From the IMG/VR virus record IMGVR_UViG_3300036760_000083, positions 1 through 41,210 of that record: DNA of 41,210 nt, one strand, 5' to 3'. Positions 6,215-13,898 of the stretch are shown in pieces. The DNA comes from a virus. The notes under the pieces were generated by a model. That model did not search any database and was not told the DNA's origin. It was given only the letters and a program-made list of their open reading frames with translations. The position numbers and the translations under genes were made by a program. Within the stretch, counting starts at the first letter, position 1, and each line of letters opens with the position of its first letter.

Positions 6215-6378
6215 AGATTAATCAAAGATTCATTGCACGCACTGATTATATTACTCTTGACGATGATTACGAGATTAACATTTATCCGCAATTAAAGGTT
6301 GACGAGGAAGCCGTATATCAGTACGATCAAAATGGGGTGGACGTTATTGGGTGGATAATAAAGGAGAAATATAAATGA
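6211..6378 (+). CDS. small hypothetical protein (55 aa)
   Basis: ATG 6211 overlaps the previous stop (ATGA), and its TGA 6376-6378 overlaps ATG 6375 of the next gene. The product starts MKINQRFIARTDYITLDDDY and ends GWIIKEKYK. This tight double overlap and acidic composition like its neighbours argue that it is real. No function is recognised. Confidence 0.7.
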   Translation: MKINQRFIARTDYITLDDDYEINIYPQLKVDEEAVYQYDQNGVDVIGWIIKEKYK

Positions 6379-7013
6379 AATACAAAACTACTAAAGACGA
6401 GAAAACAGGCTTATATAGGATTGAAGCCTTGATTGATATTCCTAAATGGGGAATTGTGAAAGGCGATAAGGGCGGTTTGTTAGAAAAAGAAAACAGTCTT
6501 TCACAAAATGGCAATGCTTGGGTGTCCGACGATGCTCAGGTGTCCGGCAATGCTCGGGTGTACGGCAATGCTTGGGTGTACGGCAATGCTCAGGTGTACG
6601 GCAATGCTTGGGTGTCCGGCGATGCTCGGGTGTCCGGCGATGCTTGGGTGTCCGGCGATGCTCAGGTGTACGGCAATGCTCAGGTGTCCGGCGATGCTCG
6701 GGTGTACGGCAATGCTCAGGTGTACGGCAATGCTCAGGTGTACGGCGATGCTCGGGTGTACGGCAATGCTTGGGTGTCCGGCGATGCTCGGGTGTCCGGC
6801 GATGCTTGGAAAAAATCTCCTTTATATATTTGTGGAACTAAATTCGCACTAACCAACTGTAAGAAAGGCTATATTCAGATAGGCTGTTTATGTTACACCT
6901 TTGCGAAATGGTTAAAGAATTATAAGAGGATAGGCAAAGACAACGGTTTTACCGATGCGGAAACAGAAGAATATTACGAGTACATTAAACTATTTAAAAA
7001 AATAGGTAAGTAA
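6375..7013 (+). CDS. hexapeptide-repeat (left-handed beta-helix type) protein
   Basis: 212 residues in three parts. Residues 1-45 are a short domain (KYKTTKDEKTGLYRIEALID). Residues about 46-145 are some 16 hexapeptide units of the form G-(N/D)-A-(R/Q/W)-V-(Y/S). Residues about 146-212 are a mixed domain with two cysteines in IQIGCLCYTF and a helical end. Hexapeptide repeats of this spacing form left-handed beta-helix prisms in acyltransferases and in phage proteins of unknown role. No acyltransferase catalytic histidine is evident, so a structural or binding role is likelier. GGAGAAAT precedes ATG. A promoter for the next genes follows at 7022. Confidence 0.75.
   Translation: MKYKTTKDEKTGLYRIEALIDIPKWGIVKGDKGGLLEKENSLSQNGNAWVSDDAQVSGNARVYGNAWVYGNAQVYGNAWVSGDARVSGDAWVSGDAQVYGNAQVSGDARVYGNAQVYGNAQVYGDARVYGNAWVSGDARVSGDAWKKSPLYICGTKFALTNCKKGYIQIGCLCYTFAKWLKNYKRIGKDNGFTDAETEEYYEYIKLFKKIGK
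6510..6809 (+). repeat. tandem 18-bp repeat within the hexapeptide gene
   Basis: Units of 18 bases vary only at a few fixed positions (GGC(A/G)ATGCT(C/T)(A/G)GGTGT(C/A)C), about 16 units in a row. Units alternate between a few near-identical versions, as expected for slippage or unequal exchange. The array is open in all three forward frames. Confidence 0.9.
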
Positions 7014-7021
7014 AATAAAAC

Positions 7022-7050
7022 TTGACAAAGTAAGCAAAATGTGTCAAGAT
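7022..7050 (+). promoter_or_regulatory. internal rightward promoter
   Basis: TTGACA at 7022-7027, a 17-nt spacer, and CAAGAT at 7045-7050. TTGACA and TGTCAA (7042-7047) also form an inverted repeat. An ATG lies 6 nt beyond the -10 box but opens only a 9-codon frame (MKAVIPWTL). The first real gene starts at 7074. Confidence 0.45.
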
Positions 7051-7073
7051 ACTTACATGAAGGCGGTAATACC

Positions 7074-7274
7074 ATGGACGTTGTAGACATGTTTCTAAGA
7101 GATTTCTTTAAGGAATACGAGAGGTTAAGCACGGATCCTCGTAAAGACTTGAAGGACAATTATGAGATTAGCTTTAAATATGCTTTGTCCGTCTTGCCGC
7201 GAAAATTGACTGTAGACGAGACGGATACGGTCATTAGTGCACTAGATGGATTGAGGAATGGGTTGTATACATGA
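7074..7274 (+). CDS. hypothetical protein (66 aa)
   Basis: From ATG 7074: MDVVDMFLRDFFKEYERLST, then an acidic helical protein ending LRNGLYT. GTG 7041 in the same frame is an alternative, but it lies inside the predicted promoter. GAAGGCGG precedes 7074. It overlaps the resolvase gene start by 4 nt, so it is probably cotranslated. No recognised family. Confidence 0.65.
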   Translation: MDVVDMFLRDFFKEYERLSTDPRKDLKDNYEISFKYALSVLPRKLTVDETDTVISALDGLRNGLYT

Positions 7275-7645
7275 TAGAATTGTATCTCAAAGGACAATGT
7301 CCGAGCGGAAAGAACGCAGTAGTTGTGACACGTACCGGACATCGTTTCCCGGCAAAGAGATTTAAGGAATGGCGAGAAGATGCTTTATTGCAGCTAAAAC
7401 CGCAATTAACAAAGTGGAAAGATTGCTTGCCTTTTAATAGGCCTATTAGTATACAAGTATATTATACAACGAAAGATTTACGAAGACGAGATGTTCCCGG
7501 CATACTAGACGCAATATGGCATTTATTGGAAAAAGCTAATATAGTAACGGACGATACTTTCTTAGGGGGACACGGTGAACAAGTATTATTTCATAATCGA
7601 GGCAAAGTCATCAAACCGGAAATAATTATAAAATTAATGGGGTGA
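7271..7645 (+). CDS. rusA: RusA-like Holliday junction resolvase
   Basis: RusA-family enzymes are small dimeric nucleases that resolve branched DNA, in phages usually before packaging. The 124-residue product has the family layout: a short N-terminal strand with GQCPSGKN, a central region with RRRDVPGILDAIWHLLEKA (about residues 75-93), in which the aspartates match the family's D-x(n)-D active-site helix, then IVTDDTFLGG with the following acidic pair, and a C-terminal basic strand. Length is as expected (about 120). It starts by an ATGA overlap with the previous gene, within the replication and recombination set. Confidence 0.85.
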   Translation: MIELYLKGQCPSGKNAVVVTRTGHRFPAKRFKEWREDALLQLKPQLTKWKDCLPFNRPISIQVYYTTKDLRRRDVPGILDAIWHLLEKANIVTDDTFLGGHGEQVLFHNRGKVIKPEIIIKLMG

Positions 7646-7648
7646 ATT

Positions 7649-7912
7649 GTGAAACATAAATATGGCATGAAACGAATATGGCTAATGACTATACTCGAAG
7701 CGGTTAATGATTTAGGCCACTCATCAACGGTAATAAAAGAATCTGCTAAAAGATTTTTATCAGGAAAAGACGGAATGCTACAAGAAATATGCGAAAGAAT
7801 AGACGTAAATCATAAAGCTATCATTAATAGTTACAAAGAATTAGGACCAAAGAAGCTACAAAAAATGTTTTTAAAAGAGATGCAGAATCGAGAAACTAAT
7901 GCTTCCGAATAA
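7649..7912 (+). CDS. hypothetical helical protein (87 aa)
   Basis: GTG 7649 begins MKHKYGMKRIWLMTILEAVN, followed by a basic helical protein with a possible helix-turn-helix (ICERIDVNHKAIINSYKEL, about 50-68). It overlaps the next gene by 14 nt. It could be a small DNA-binding protein, but no family is recognised. Confidence 0.65.
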   Translation: MKHKYGMKRIWLMTILEAVNDLGHSSTVIKESAKRFLSGKDGMLQEICERIDVNHKAIINSYKELGPKKLQKMFLKEMQNRETNASE

Positions 7913-8906
7913 TTTTAGCTTGGGTAAACTCGCAGTAACTAGCTTTACGAAACTACCTTCGTTTCGTTTTAGAGATAAGAACGTCACTATTCATAATGCC
8001 AGTGATGCCACTAAATGCGGAAGACAAATAACTTATAAAGCATTGAAGACATCCGAATCAAACCCCACTGATACACTGGGAATGTTTCGAATGCGCTTTG
8101 GCAGTTGGTTAGAAAAAGGAATGGTCTATGAGATTTTTAACAAACTCGCACCTTTTGGGGTGTTTAACCTTGCTTCTCAAGGTGATTGTGGTGAGCACGG
8201 TACTTTTTACGGCACTTCTTGGCATGGGTATAGGGATTTGGATATTGCTATTAAATCGGTTGATGGGAAACTTAAGCCTGTAATTGTAGAAATTAAAACT
8301 AAGGTGGGATATGGGGCTTCTGTTACGCTAAAGAAAACCGCTTGGTCTAAAGAGTATGTCATTCCCACCCCAGACACGGAATGGGGCTACTCACAACAAC
8401 TTGGCCTTTACTTACGGGATGCATACAATAAAACAAAAGATAATCCACAATTTTCGTCTCCTATCGTGGACGGTATCCTCTTGCAGCTCTTGTACGCCGA
8501 CGGTATTGCATGTTTTGTAGAATACTTTTTTGAGTATAAGCCGGATACTGACTCAGTTCATTGTTACAAAGTACACTGTGAAGAGTATCCCGAATGTTCG
8601 GCACCTTTGGATATTACTATTTCTTTGAAAGAAGTTGCCGAAAGATGGAAGAAGACCGACGAATATCTAGCGAAAGGAGAACTAGCCCCACCTGCTTTCG
8701 AGAGGCGTTATAAACTAGATGATCCTAGAATAGAAGAACAAACAAAAAGTGCACTCGAAAAGGCTGTTAAAAATAACGGGTTAGTTGGTGATGTTCAATG
8801 TAAATATTGTCCGTTTAGAGATAAATGTGCGGGTGATTTAGGAATTAACTTGACATACAACGCCGATGATGTTAAGATCCTAAAAGGAATACTAAAGAAT
8901 AGGTAA
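7899..8906 (+). CDS. Cas4/RecB-like PD-(D/E)XK nuclease with iron-sulfur cysteines
   Basis: 335 residues. Cas4/RecB-like nucleases resect DNA ends, and in phages they usually lie in recombination or replication modules. An early glutamate lies in WLEKG (E72), the metal ligand in YRDLDIAI (D113/D115) and the EXK motif in VEIKTK (E131, K133), and QLGLY (Q167-Y171) fits the QxxxY motif. C40 together with C301, C304 and C310 (CKYCPFRDKC) form the four-cysteine set that holds a 4Fe-4S cluster in Cas4 and AddB relatives. It overlaps the previous gene. A promoter (8850-8878) lies inside its 3' end. Confidence 0.85.
   Translation: MLPNNFSLGKLAVTSFTKLPSFRFRDKNVTIHNASDATKCGRQITYKALKTSESNPTDTLGMFRMRFGSWLEKGMVYEIFNKLAPFGVFNLASQGDCGEHGTFYGTSWHGYRDLDIAIKSVDGKLKPVIVEIKTKVGYGASVTLKKTAWSKEYVIPTPDTEWGYSQQLGLYLRDAYNKTKDNPQFSSPIVDGILLQLLYADGIACFVEYFFEYKPDTDSVHCYKVHCEEYPECSAPLDITISLKEVAERWKKTDEYLAKGELAPPAFERRYKLDDPRIEEQTKSALEKAVKNNGLVGDVQCKYCPFRDKCAGDLGINLTYNADDVKILKGILKNR
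8850..8878 (+). promoter_or_regulatory. internal promoter in the nuclease 3' end
   Basis: TTGACA at 8850-8855, a 17-nt spacer, and TAAGAT at 8873-8878. Both boxes and the spacing are identical to the lysis promoter at 23229-23257. It would drive 8910 onward, including the SSB-like, helicase and polymerase genes. Confidence 0.5.
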
Positions 8907-8909
8907 TAA

Positions 8910-9161
8910 ATGAAACAACACGACTATGAGGTAGCGAAACATCTTGCTGAAAGATGTTTAAAATTTCATGTATCTTATAATGAACACGGTAAGATGTATA
9001 TCGAGATATGTGGACAAAGATGGGACTTTCCAGACAAGACAGATGCGGAGGTTATGGAAGAAATTACGTCCATATGGACAGATATTAGTGTGTGTATGTG
9101 GGAGATTGTTAATCAGAAGGTTTTAAGTTTTATACAGAGAAACAAGACGAATTTTAATTAG
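8910..9161 (+). CDS. hypothetical protein (83 aa)
   Basis: Starts MKQHDYEVAKHLAERCLKFH. A small mixed protein with EICGQRWDFPDKTDAEVMEE in the middle and a helical end. AATAGGTAATAA precedes ATG. It lies just downstream of the internal promoter. No recognised family. Confidence 0.65.
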   Translation: MKQHDYEVAKHLAERCLKFHVSYNEHGKMYIEICGQRWDFPDKTDAEVMEEITSIWTDISVCMWEIVNQKVLSFIQRNKTNFN

Positions 9162-9169
9162 GAGGATTT

Positions 9170-9757
9170 GTGGCAGATAAAGACAACAATGATGGCGTGA
9201 GCGGGTCCGATGGCGTGAGCGGGTCCTATGGCGTGAGCGGGTCCTATGGCGTGAGCGGGTCCGATGGCGTGAGCGGGTCCTATGGCGTGAGAGGGTCCGA
9301 TGGCGTGAGCGGGTCCGATGGCGTGAGCGGGTCCTATGGCGTGAGCGGGTCCTATGGCGTGAGAGGGTCCGATGGCGTGAGCTTTTCAATTTTTTGTGCA
9401 AACCGGAAACGGGTGTTTAGGGTCTTTGAAAAAGACGTGACCGAGAAACGCTTTTGTGAAGTCTTAAACACACTTAAAGAGAAGTTAAATGGTTGGCACC
9501 CCAAGATGAATACAGCTTTTACTTTGTACGATGCGAAGGGACGCAAGTGGTCGAAGATTGACGCAGCGAATATCCAAGATCAAGACGACAAAACTGCGTG
9601 GGCGGATATGCCAAAAGAAGCAATCGACTACTTAAAGAGTTTGCCGGAGTTTGATGCTTCTATTTTTACAGCCGTGACAGAAATTGATTTATCTGTAACT
9701 TGCGAAGGTAAAATTGTCGATATTGACGGAAAGAAATATAAACTAGTTTCGGTTTAA
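9170..9757 (+). CDS. protein with GVSGS(Y/D) tandem repeats and a unique C-terminal domain
   Basis: GTG 9170 is preceded by an ideal AGGAGG. Residues about 8-70 are ten to eleven copies of a hexapeptide G-V-(S/R)-G-S-(Y/D), a flexible or beta-structured low-complexity arm. Residues about 71-195 are a compact domain starting FSIFCANRKRVFRVFEKDVT and ending DIDGKKYKLVSV, without a recognised family. It directly precedes the SSB-like gene, so a replication accessory role is possible. That is inference from position only. Confidence 0.7.
   Translation: MADKDNNDGVSGSDGVSGSYGVSGSYGVSGSDGVSGSYGVRGSDGVSGSDGVSGSYGVSGSYGVRGSDGVSFSIFCANRKRVFRVFEKDVTEKRFCEVLNTLKEKLNGWHPKMNTAFTLYDAKGRKWSKIDAANIQDQDDKTAWADMPKEAIDYLKSLPEFDASIFTAVTEIDLSVTCEGKIVDIDGKKYKLVSV
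9191..9381 (+). repeat. tandem 18-bp repeat within the GVSGS gene
   Basis: Units of the type GATGGCGTGAGCGGGTCC (alternating GAT/TAT and AGC/AGA) are repeated about ten times. The period is the same 18 bp as at 6510-6809, but the sequence is unrelated. The minus strand is open across it only because of the repeat. Confidence 0.9.
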
Positions 9758-9776
9758 CATACAGGAGGAAAATAAG

Positions 9777-10196
9777 ATGGGAACGGAAACACAACAGAAT
9801 AAGAATGTAGGGTCTGCTTATATGAATCTAAAGAAAGGTTCATCTGGCGGAGAAGTTGACAGGTTGGCCGAAATTGTAGAAGAGTTGACACAACTGGGGG
9901 CTTATGTAGCGATTAGTCTGAGACAACCAGACGGCGATGGTTTTGTAAAGTTTACAGGCTTTTTTAATAACTACAAGAGAGACGGTCAGAAAGACCCGGA
10001 TATTATGATTAAAAAGTCCGAAGTAGGAAAATCTTCTGGTGGGGTGAAGAAGAGTTATGGTCCTAAGAAGTACGATAATAGAGCCACTAGTCCCTCTAAG
10101 TATCAAAAAGGTCCAGCAACAAGACCAACAGCTACACGACCCGTTCCTAAACAAGAGGTACAGGATGATTCTGAAAGCGAAGAAATCCCTTTCTAA
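9777..10196 (+). CDS. ssb: putative single-stranded DNA-binding protein
   Basis: 139 residues. The C-terminus is a basic, Pro/Lys/Ser-rich linker (about 80-125) followed by an acidic tip, DDSESEEIPF. SSB proteins end in a very similar acidic tip (DDDIPF) that recruits replication and repair partners. The N-terminal domain (residues 1-78) is short and not a recognisable canonical SSB fold, with GAYVAISLRQPDGDG then FVKFTGFFNN as the likely strand-rich core. AGGAGGAAA precedes ATG. It is followed directly by replication genes and overlaps the next one by 32 nt. Assignment rests on tail, size and context. Confidence 0.6.
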   Translation: MGTETQQNKNVGSAYMNLKKGSSGGEVDRLAEIVEELTQLGAYVAISLRQPDGDGFVKFTGFFNNYKRDGQKDPDIMIKKSEVGKSSGGVKKSYGPKKYDNRATSPSKYQKGPATRPTATRPVPKQEVQDDSESEEIPF

Positions 10197-10491
10197 AACA
10201 CCAGAGGGAGAGCTTCTTAAACATTTCTCAAGTCTGTATCGAGATAAGATAGGGGAACAGTACCCCCCTTCTTGGGGCCGAGATCTGAAGATGTTTAAGA
10301 ACTTGCTTGGTCTTTATCCCAAGGGAAGATTAGAACGTTTGTTGTCGCTGTACTTTGAAGAGAAGAGAGACATTTATTCTATCCCTTATTTTAAGTTGGC
10401 TGTAGCTGATTTGGTCCAGAAAGAAAACAAGGTTAAAGCCCACACACCTCATTGGATAGAGAATAGTGAAAATTGGCGATACGAGGATTAA
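10165..10491 (+). CDS. putative replication accessory protein (helicase loader-like)
   Basis: 108 residues from ATG 10165 (AAGAGG upstream), overlapping the end of the SSB-like gene. Upstream starts are less likely because they would overlap it far more. PPSWGRDLKMFKNLLGLYPK and LERLLSLYFEEK resemble small phage replication proteins in which an SWG(R/K)D..... helix pair precedes the helicase gene. It abuts the helicase start without a gap. The family is not certain. It may be a loader or primosomal-type partner. Confidence 0.55.
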   Translation: MILKAKKSLSKTPEGELLKHFSSLYRDKIGEQYPPSWGRDLKMFKNLLGLYPKGRLERLLSLYFEEKRDIYSIPYFKLAVADLVQKENKVKAHTPHWIENSENWRYED

Positions 10492-11286
10492 TTGCTTGAT
10501 GAATACCACATTTCAAAAGATTGGGAAAAATATGAGGAGTTTCGACTAAAGAAAAAGACCGGGTTGACTACAGGTTTTCCGTCGATTGATAAAGAGATAA
10601 GAGCATTACCCGGTTTTATTACTTTGGTTGGCGATACTGGTTTAGGCAAGAGTTATTTCACAATGAACGTGTTCTTGCACTTGGCCCGTACTGGAATTCC
10701 CGTCATTCTCCTAGATCTTGAAAACGGAAGGAATCGCACTCGAACGCGAATACTTTCTTATTTGGCACGGATAACACCAGATGCGATCCAATCGGGGAAA
10801 TTTATAAATGGCGAAAAAGAAAAATACGAGGAAGCGGTTGCCGAGTTGTCCGGCTTGCCGATATATTACTTCAATGAAATGCGACCAGACCAACTCGAAA
10901 CCCACATTAAAGATATTGGAACGCACCACAAAAAACGGGTATTTGTGGTTATCGACTCAATCAATAGACTTATCGAAGATTTTGAAGACAGGCGAAAAGA
11001 TATTGATATGTGGTCTACACTCTTCAATAACCTAAAGGTGAAATATGAAAATTTTGTCAATATTTGGGCAATTTGTGAAGAGAATGAAAAAGAAGGGATC
11101 AAGGAGTCAGGAACAACCAAACATATTACCGAATTATGGCTTAGAATGGCTAAAACTAAAGACAAGACAGGGATATTCATTGAGTGTAAAAAACACCGAG
11201 ATGGGCCAGTGGGTATTATGGCAGTTTTAAAGGCGGGTTATCCGTTTTGTTTTAATATGGAAGAGGTTGAAAGCGTGCCAGAATGA
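10492..11286 (+). CDS. RecA/DnaB-superfamily ATPase (replicative helicase candidate)
   Basis: 264 residues from TTG 10492, with GAGGA 5-6 nt upstream and the previous stop directly adjacent. Walker A is GDTGLGKS (47-54), LLDLEN holds the catalytic glutamate (E77), and Walker B is FVVIDSINR (D155). The size and single RecA fold fit DnaB C-domain or KaiC-like phage helicases without a primase or N-terminal domain. Its 3' end overlaps the DNA polymerase start by 4 nt. It probably unwinds the fork for the polymerase, though a recombinase role cannot be excluded. Confidence 0.75.
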   Translation: MLDEYHISKDWEKYEEFRLKKKTGLTTGFPSIDKEIRALPGFITLVGDTGLGKSYFTMNVFLHLARTGIPVILLDLENGRNRTRTRILSYLARITPDAIQSGKFINGEKEKYEEAVAELSGLPIYYFNEMRPDQLETHIKDIGTHHKKRVFVVIDSINRLIEDFEDRRKDIDMWSTLFNNLKVKYENFVNIWAICEENEKEGIKESGTTKHITELWLRMAKTKDKTGIFIECKKHRDGPVGIMAVLKAGYPFCFNMEEVESVPE

Positions 11287-13199
11287 ATAGAACTTGTTAT
11301 TACATTAAAAAACTAACTCCTCATAATGTTGAGAGTATTTTGAACTCTAAGCATTTGGTGATTGACTTAGAAACGACCGGATTAAATCCCCGCAAAGATC
11401 GTATCGTGGGCATGTCCTTTGCTATAGAACCCAATTCAGGTTGTTACACTACAGACATCAAAGGACTAATGAGTGTAGTGTATAACTACAAAGGTCAATT
11501 AGTGTTCCATAATGCCGTGTTCGATTTATCAATGCTAAAAGCCGCTGGTTATGCTTTGAGACAGACGGCTCACGATACGATGCTATTAGCGCATTTGCTA
11601 AATCCCGACCGACCCCACCTTGGACTGAAAGACCTTGCCGTTGAATTGCTGGGAGAAGGTTCGAACCGCGCCGCTCTTAAAATGTATCAATGGTTACAAG
11701 ACAACAGCCTAACCAAAGAAGACATTTCAAAAGCTCCTATTGAAGTGCTTGCCCCCTATGCAGCGGAAGACGCGATTAACACATATGAGATATTTGTAGC
11801 TCTTGCACAGAAGGCTGGGAAGTTGAACGAATACTTTAAAAAACAAAACATTAAATTTAACATTTGGAACCAGTATTTGCGCGAAGTAGTTGACCTCATT
11901 CCAGTAGTTGTTGATATGCAGCTAAATGGGGTGAAGTTGGACCTAGAAGCTACAGCATTAAAACAGAAAGAATTAGAGCTTAGAAGTGCACAACTCTGTC
12001 AAGAATTGACAGTTATTAACCAAAAAGAAATCGCACAAGTAGAGGAAATACTTCATGTGCGGAAAATAGAAGATCGCAAAAAGAAGAATAAATCCGGTAA
12101 GATAAAGGTCTTGCCCGCACGGTCTCAGTTTAATTGGGACTCCAATAATAATCTGAAACAGCTTTTCTTGGGCGTCCATAAACTACAGATAACCAAGAAG
12201 ACGGCCAAGGGTAACGCTTCGGTTGATAGTTCCTTCTTAGAGACGATAAAAGATAAGTTTGAATGGATACCCAAACTCCTTGAATATAAAGAATTGAAGA
12301 AACTTACAAGTACCTATTTAGGCAGTCTGTTAGAGCGACAAGAAGGGGGCTTTATCCATGCGAGTTTTAACGTATCCGGCACGACTACTGGACGCTTTTC
12401 GTCTAGCAATCCGAATCTTCAGAATCTTCCTAAACATGGAGGAATCAAAAGCCTTTTTATACCAAGAAAAGGGCACTCCTTTATCTATGCTGATTATTCA
12501 CAATTGGAACTCAGAATTGCAGCTCACCTCTCAAAAGACAAACGCCTTATTGAAGCATATAGACTTGGTACGGATCTTCACCAACAAACAACAGATTTTA
12601 TTGGGATCTCCGAAAGAGATAAAGGAAAGAGGATCAACTTTGCGATTATTTATAACGCTAGTGGATGGAGAGTGGCAGAGATATTGGGCCTAATGGACGG
12701 TATCCCAGTCTGCCCCAAGACCGAAAGAGATTGGAAATGCGACTGCGTGGGTTGTGTGAAGCGAAAGAAAGCAGCCAAGAAAGGTGATGAAATCATTGAG
12801 GTTTTGTTCGGAAAGTACCAAGGAATAAAGAATTATGTTGACAAGCAACGAGAGTTTATGATAAGGTACGGAGTAGTGATAAGTGAATTTAGCCGGATAC
12901 GGCGATTAGAAGGACTTAAATCACAAGTAAAGAGAGAATACACCCATGCGCTTAAAGCCGGATTTAATTTTCCTATACAGTCTTTTGGGGCTAGTTTGTG
13001 CAAGCGTAGTATGGTTGCATTATACAAGGCAGGTTATCGTTTGGTAAACCAAGTCCACGACAGTGTTATGATAGAAATACCCAATGATAGGCGAGAAAGT
13101 GCGATTGTGGAGATTAAAGACATAATGGAAAATATTTATAAGATTTCGGTACCTTTGATTGTAGAACCTAAAATTTTAACTAGTTTTGAAGAGAAATAA
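11283..13199 (+). CDS. polA: DNA polymerase, family A, with 3'-5' exonuclease
   Basis: 638 residues; the phage replicase. Exonuclease: LVIDLETTGL (D28, E30), FHNAVFDL (N77, D81), YAAED (Y159, D163). Polymerase: TGRFSSSNPNLQNLP (369-383), motif A FIYADYSQLELR (D404), motif B with R445, K449, F453 and Y457, and motif C QVHDSV (H592, D593). There is no 5'-3' exonuclease domain, as in phage enzymes of this size. Unusual is a cysteine-rich insert after motif B (C477, C486, C488, C491, in KCDCVGC), which could bind zinc, and a basic spacer at about 265-280. F453 corresponds to the F762 position of E. coli Pol I. Confidence 0.95.
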   Translation: MNRTCYYIKKLTPHNVESILNSKHLVIDLETTGLNPRKDRIVGMSFAIEPNSGCYTTDIKGLMSVVYNYKGQLVFHNAVFDLSMLKAAGYALRQTAHDTMLLAHLLNPDRPHLGLKDLAVELLGEGSNRAALKMYQWLQDNSLTKEDISKAPIEVLAPYAAEDAINTYEIFVALAQKAGKLNEYFKKQNIKFNIWNQYLREVVDLIPVVVDMQLNGVKLDLEATALKQKELELRSAQLCQELTVINQKEIAQVEEILHVRKIEDRKKKNKSGKIKVLPARSQFNWDSNNNLKQLFLGVHKLQITKKTAKGNASVDSSFLETIKDKFEWIPKLLEYKELKKLTSTYLGSLLERQEGGFIHASFNVSGTTTGRFSSSNPNLQNLPKHGGIKSLFIPRKGHSFIYADYSQLELRIAAHLSKDKRLIEAYRLGTDLHQQTTDFIGISERDKGKRINFAIIYNASGWRVAEILGLMDGIPVCPKTERDWKCDCVGCVKRKKAAKKGDEIIEVLFGKYQGIKNYVDKQREFMIRYGVVISEFSRIRRLEGLKSQVKREYTHALKAGFNFPIQSFGASLCKRSMVALYKAGYRLVNQVHDSVMIEIPNDRRESAIVEIKDIMENIYKISVPLIVEPKILTSFEEK

Positions 13200-13214
13200 C
13201 AAAAGAGGAGCAGC

Positions 13215-13898
13215 ATGAAATTATCATTAATTGTTCTAATTATTAGTTTGATAGGTAGTTTGGGTTGTGTCCGCATATCTCGGAATACTTTATGCACATT
13301 AGAACGAGTAGACAGCGTACAGCAACACGGAGTAAAAATTACATGCAAAGATGCTCACAACAAAACCAACACATCCTTTATTTCAGACGGAGCGGACGGT
13401 AATCCTGGAATTGCCGGTAATGATGGCGAGCGCGGGACAGACGGACAAGATGGAATACAAGGAGAATCTGGCAGTGCTGGAATAAACGGCACAAATGGTC
13501 TAGATGGCATTAGCAGTGCAGATGGACAAGACGGAATAGATGGTACAGATGGAGTAAACGGCACTAGCGGCATTAATGGGGCTGATGGACAATCTTGTAG
13601 TATGGCAGAATCTGAAGAGGGAATTACAATTACTTGTCCTGATGGGTCCGAAGTCTTTTTAGCCAACGGAACGGATGGAACAGACGGTACTGATGGCACA
13701 AATGGTCTAGATGGCGCGGTTGGTGCAGATGGGGAAAGAGGCTCAGACGGACAAGATGGAATAGACGGAGCAATCGGGGAGAATGGAGGTTCTTGCTCAG
13801 TTACTTGTATCAATCATTCGACAAGAACAGTTATTGAATGCGAAGACGGTTCTTCTGTTACCATTAAGGGGCACTGTTCGGAAGACGAGGAAAATTAA
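13215..13898 (+). CDS. collagen-like lipoprotein
   Basis: 227 residues. An N-terminal hydrophobic segment ends in GSLGC (C19), a plausible though imperfect lipobox, so the protein may be lipid-anchored in the cell envelope. From about residue 60 it is a Gly-X-Y collagen-like repeat rich in D, N and T, interrupted by two cysteine modules of the same plan: SCSMAESEEGITITCPDGS and a second near the end starting SCSVTCIN. AGAGGAG precedes ATG. A lipoprotein in the early region could act at the host surface, for example in superinfection exclusion. That is inference. Confidence 0.7.
   Translation: MKLSLIVLIISLIGSLGCVRISRNTLCTLERVDSVQQHGVKITCKDAHNKTNTSFISDGADGNPGIAGNDGERGTDGQDGIQGESGSAGINGTNGLDGISSADGQDGIDGTDGVNGTSGINGADGQSCSMAESEEGITITCPDGSEVFLANGTDGTDGTDGTNGLDGAVGADGERGSDGQDGIDGAIGENGGSCSVTCINHSTRTVIECEDGSSVTIKGHCSEDEEN

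Noticed and set aside
6508-6852. Long frames in the two other forward frames over the 18-bp repeat
   Set aside because: They are open only because the repeat lacks stops in every forward frame. The composition is unnatural and they have no ribosome site.
6510-9381. CRISPR arrays at the two tandem repeats
   Set aside because: Units are directly contiguous, without spacers, and encode in-frame hexapeptides.
9123-9401. Minus-strand frame rich in SRHRT repeats
   Set aside because: Reverse-strand shadow of the GVSGS repeat.
13355-13813. Minus-strand proline-rich frame of 152 codons
   Set aside because: Mirror image of the collagen-like gene, produced by its Gly-X-Y bias.
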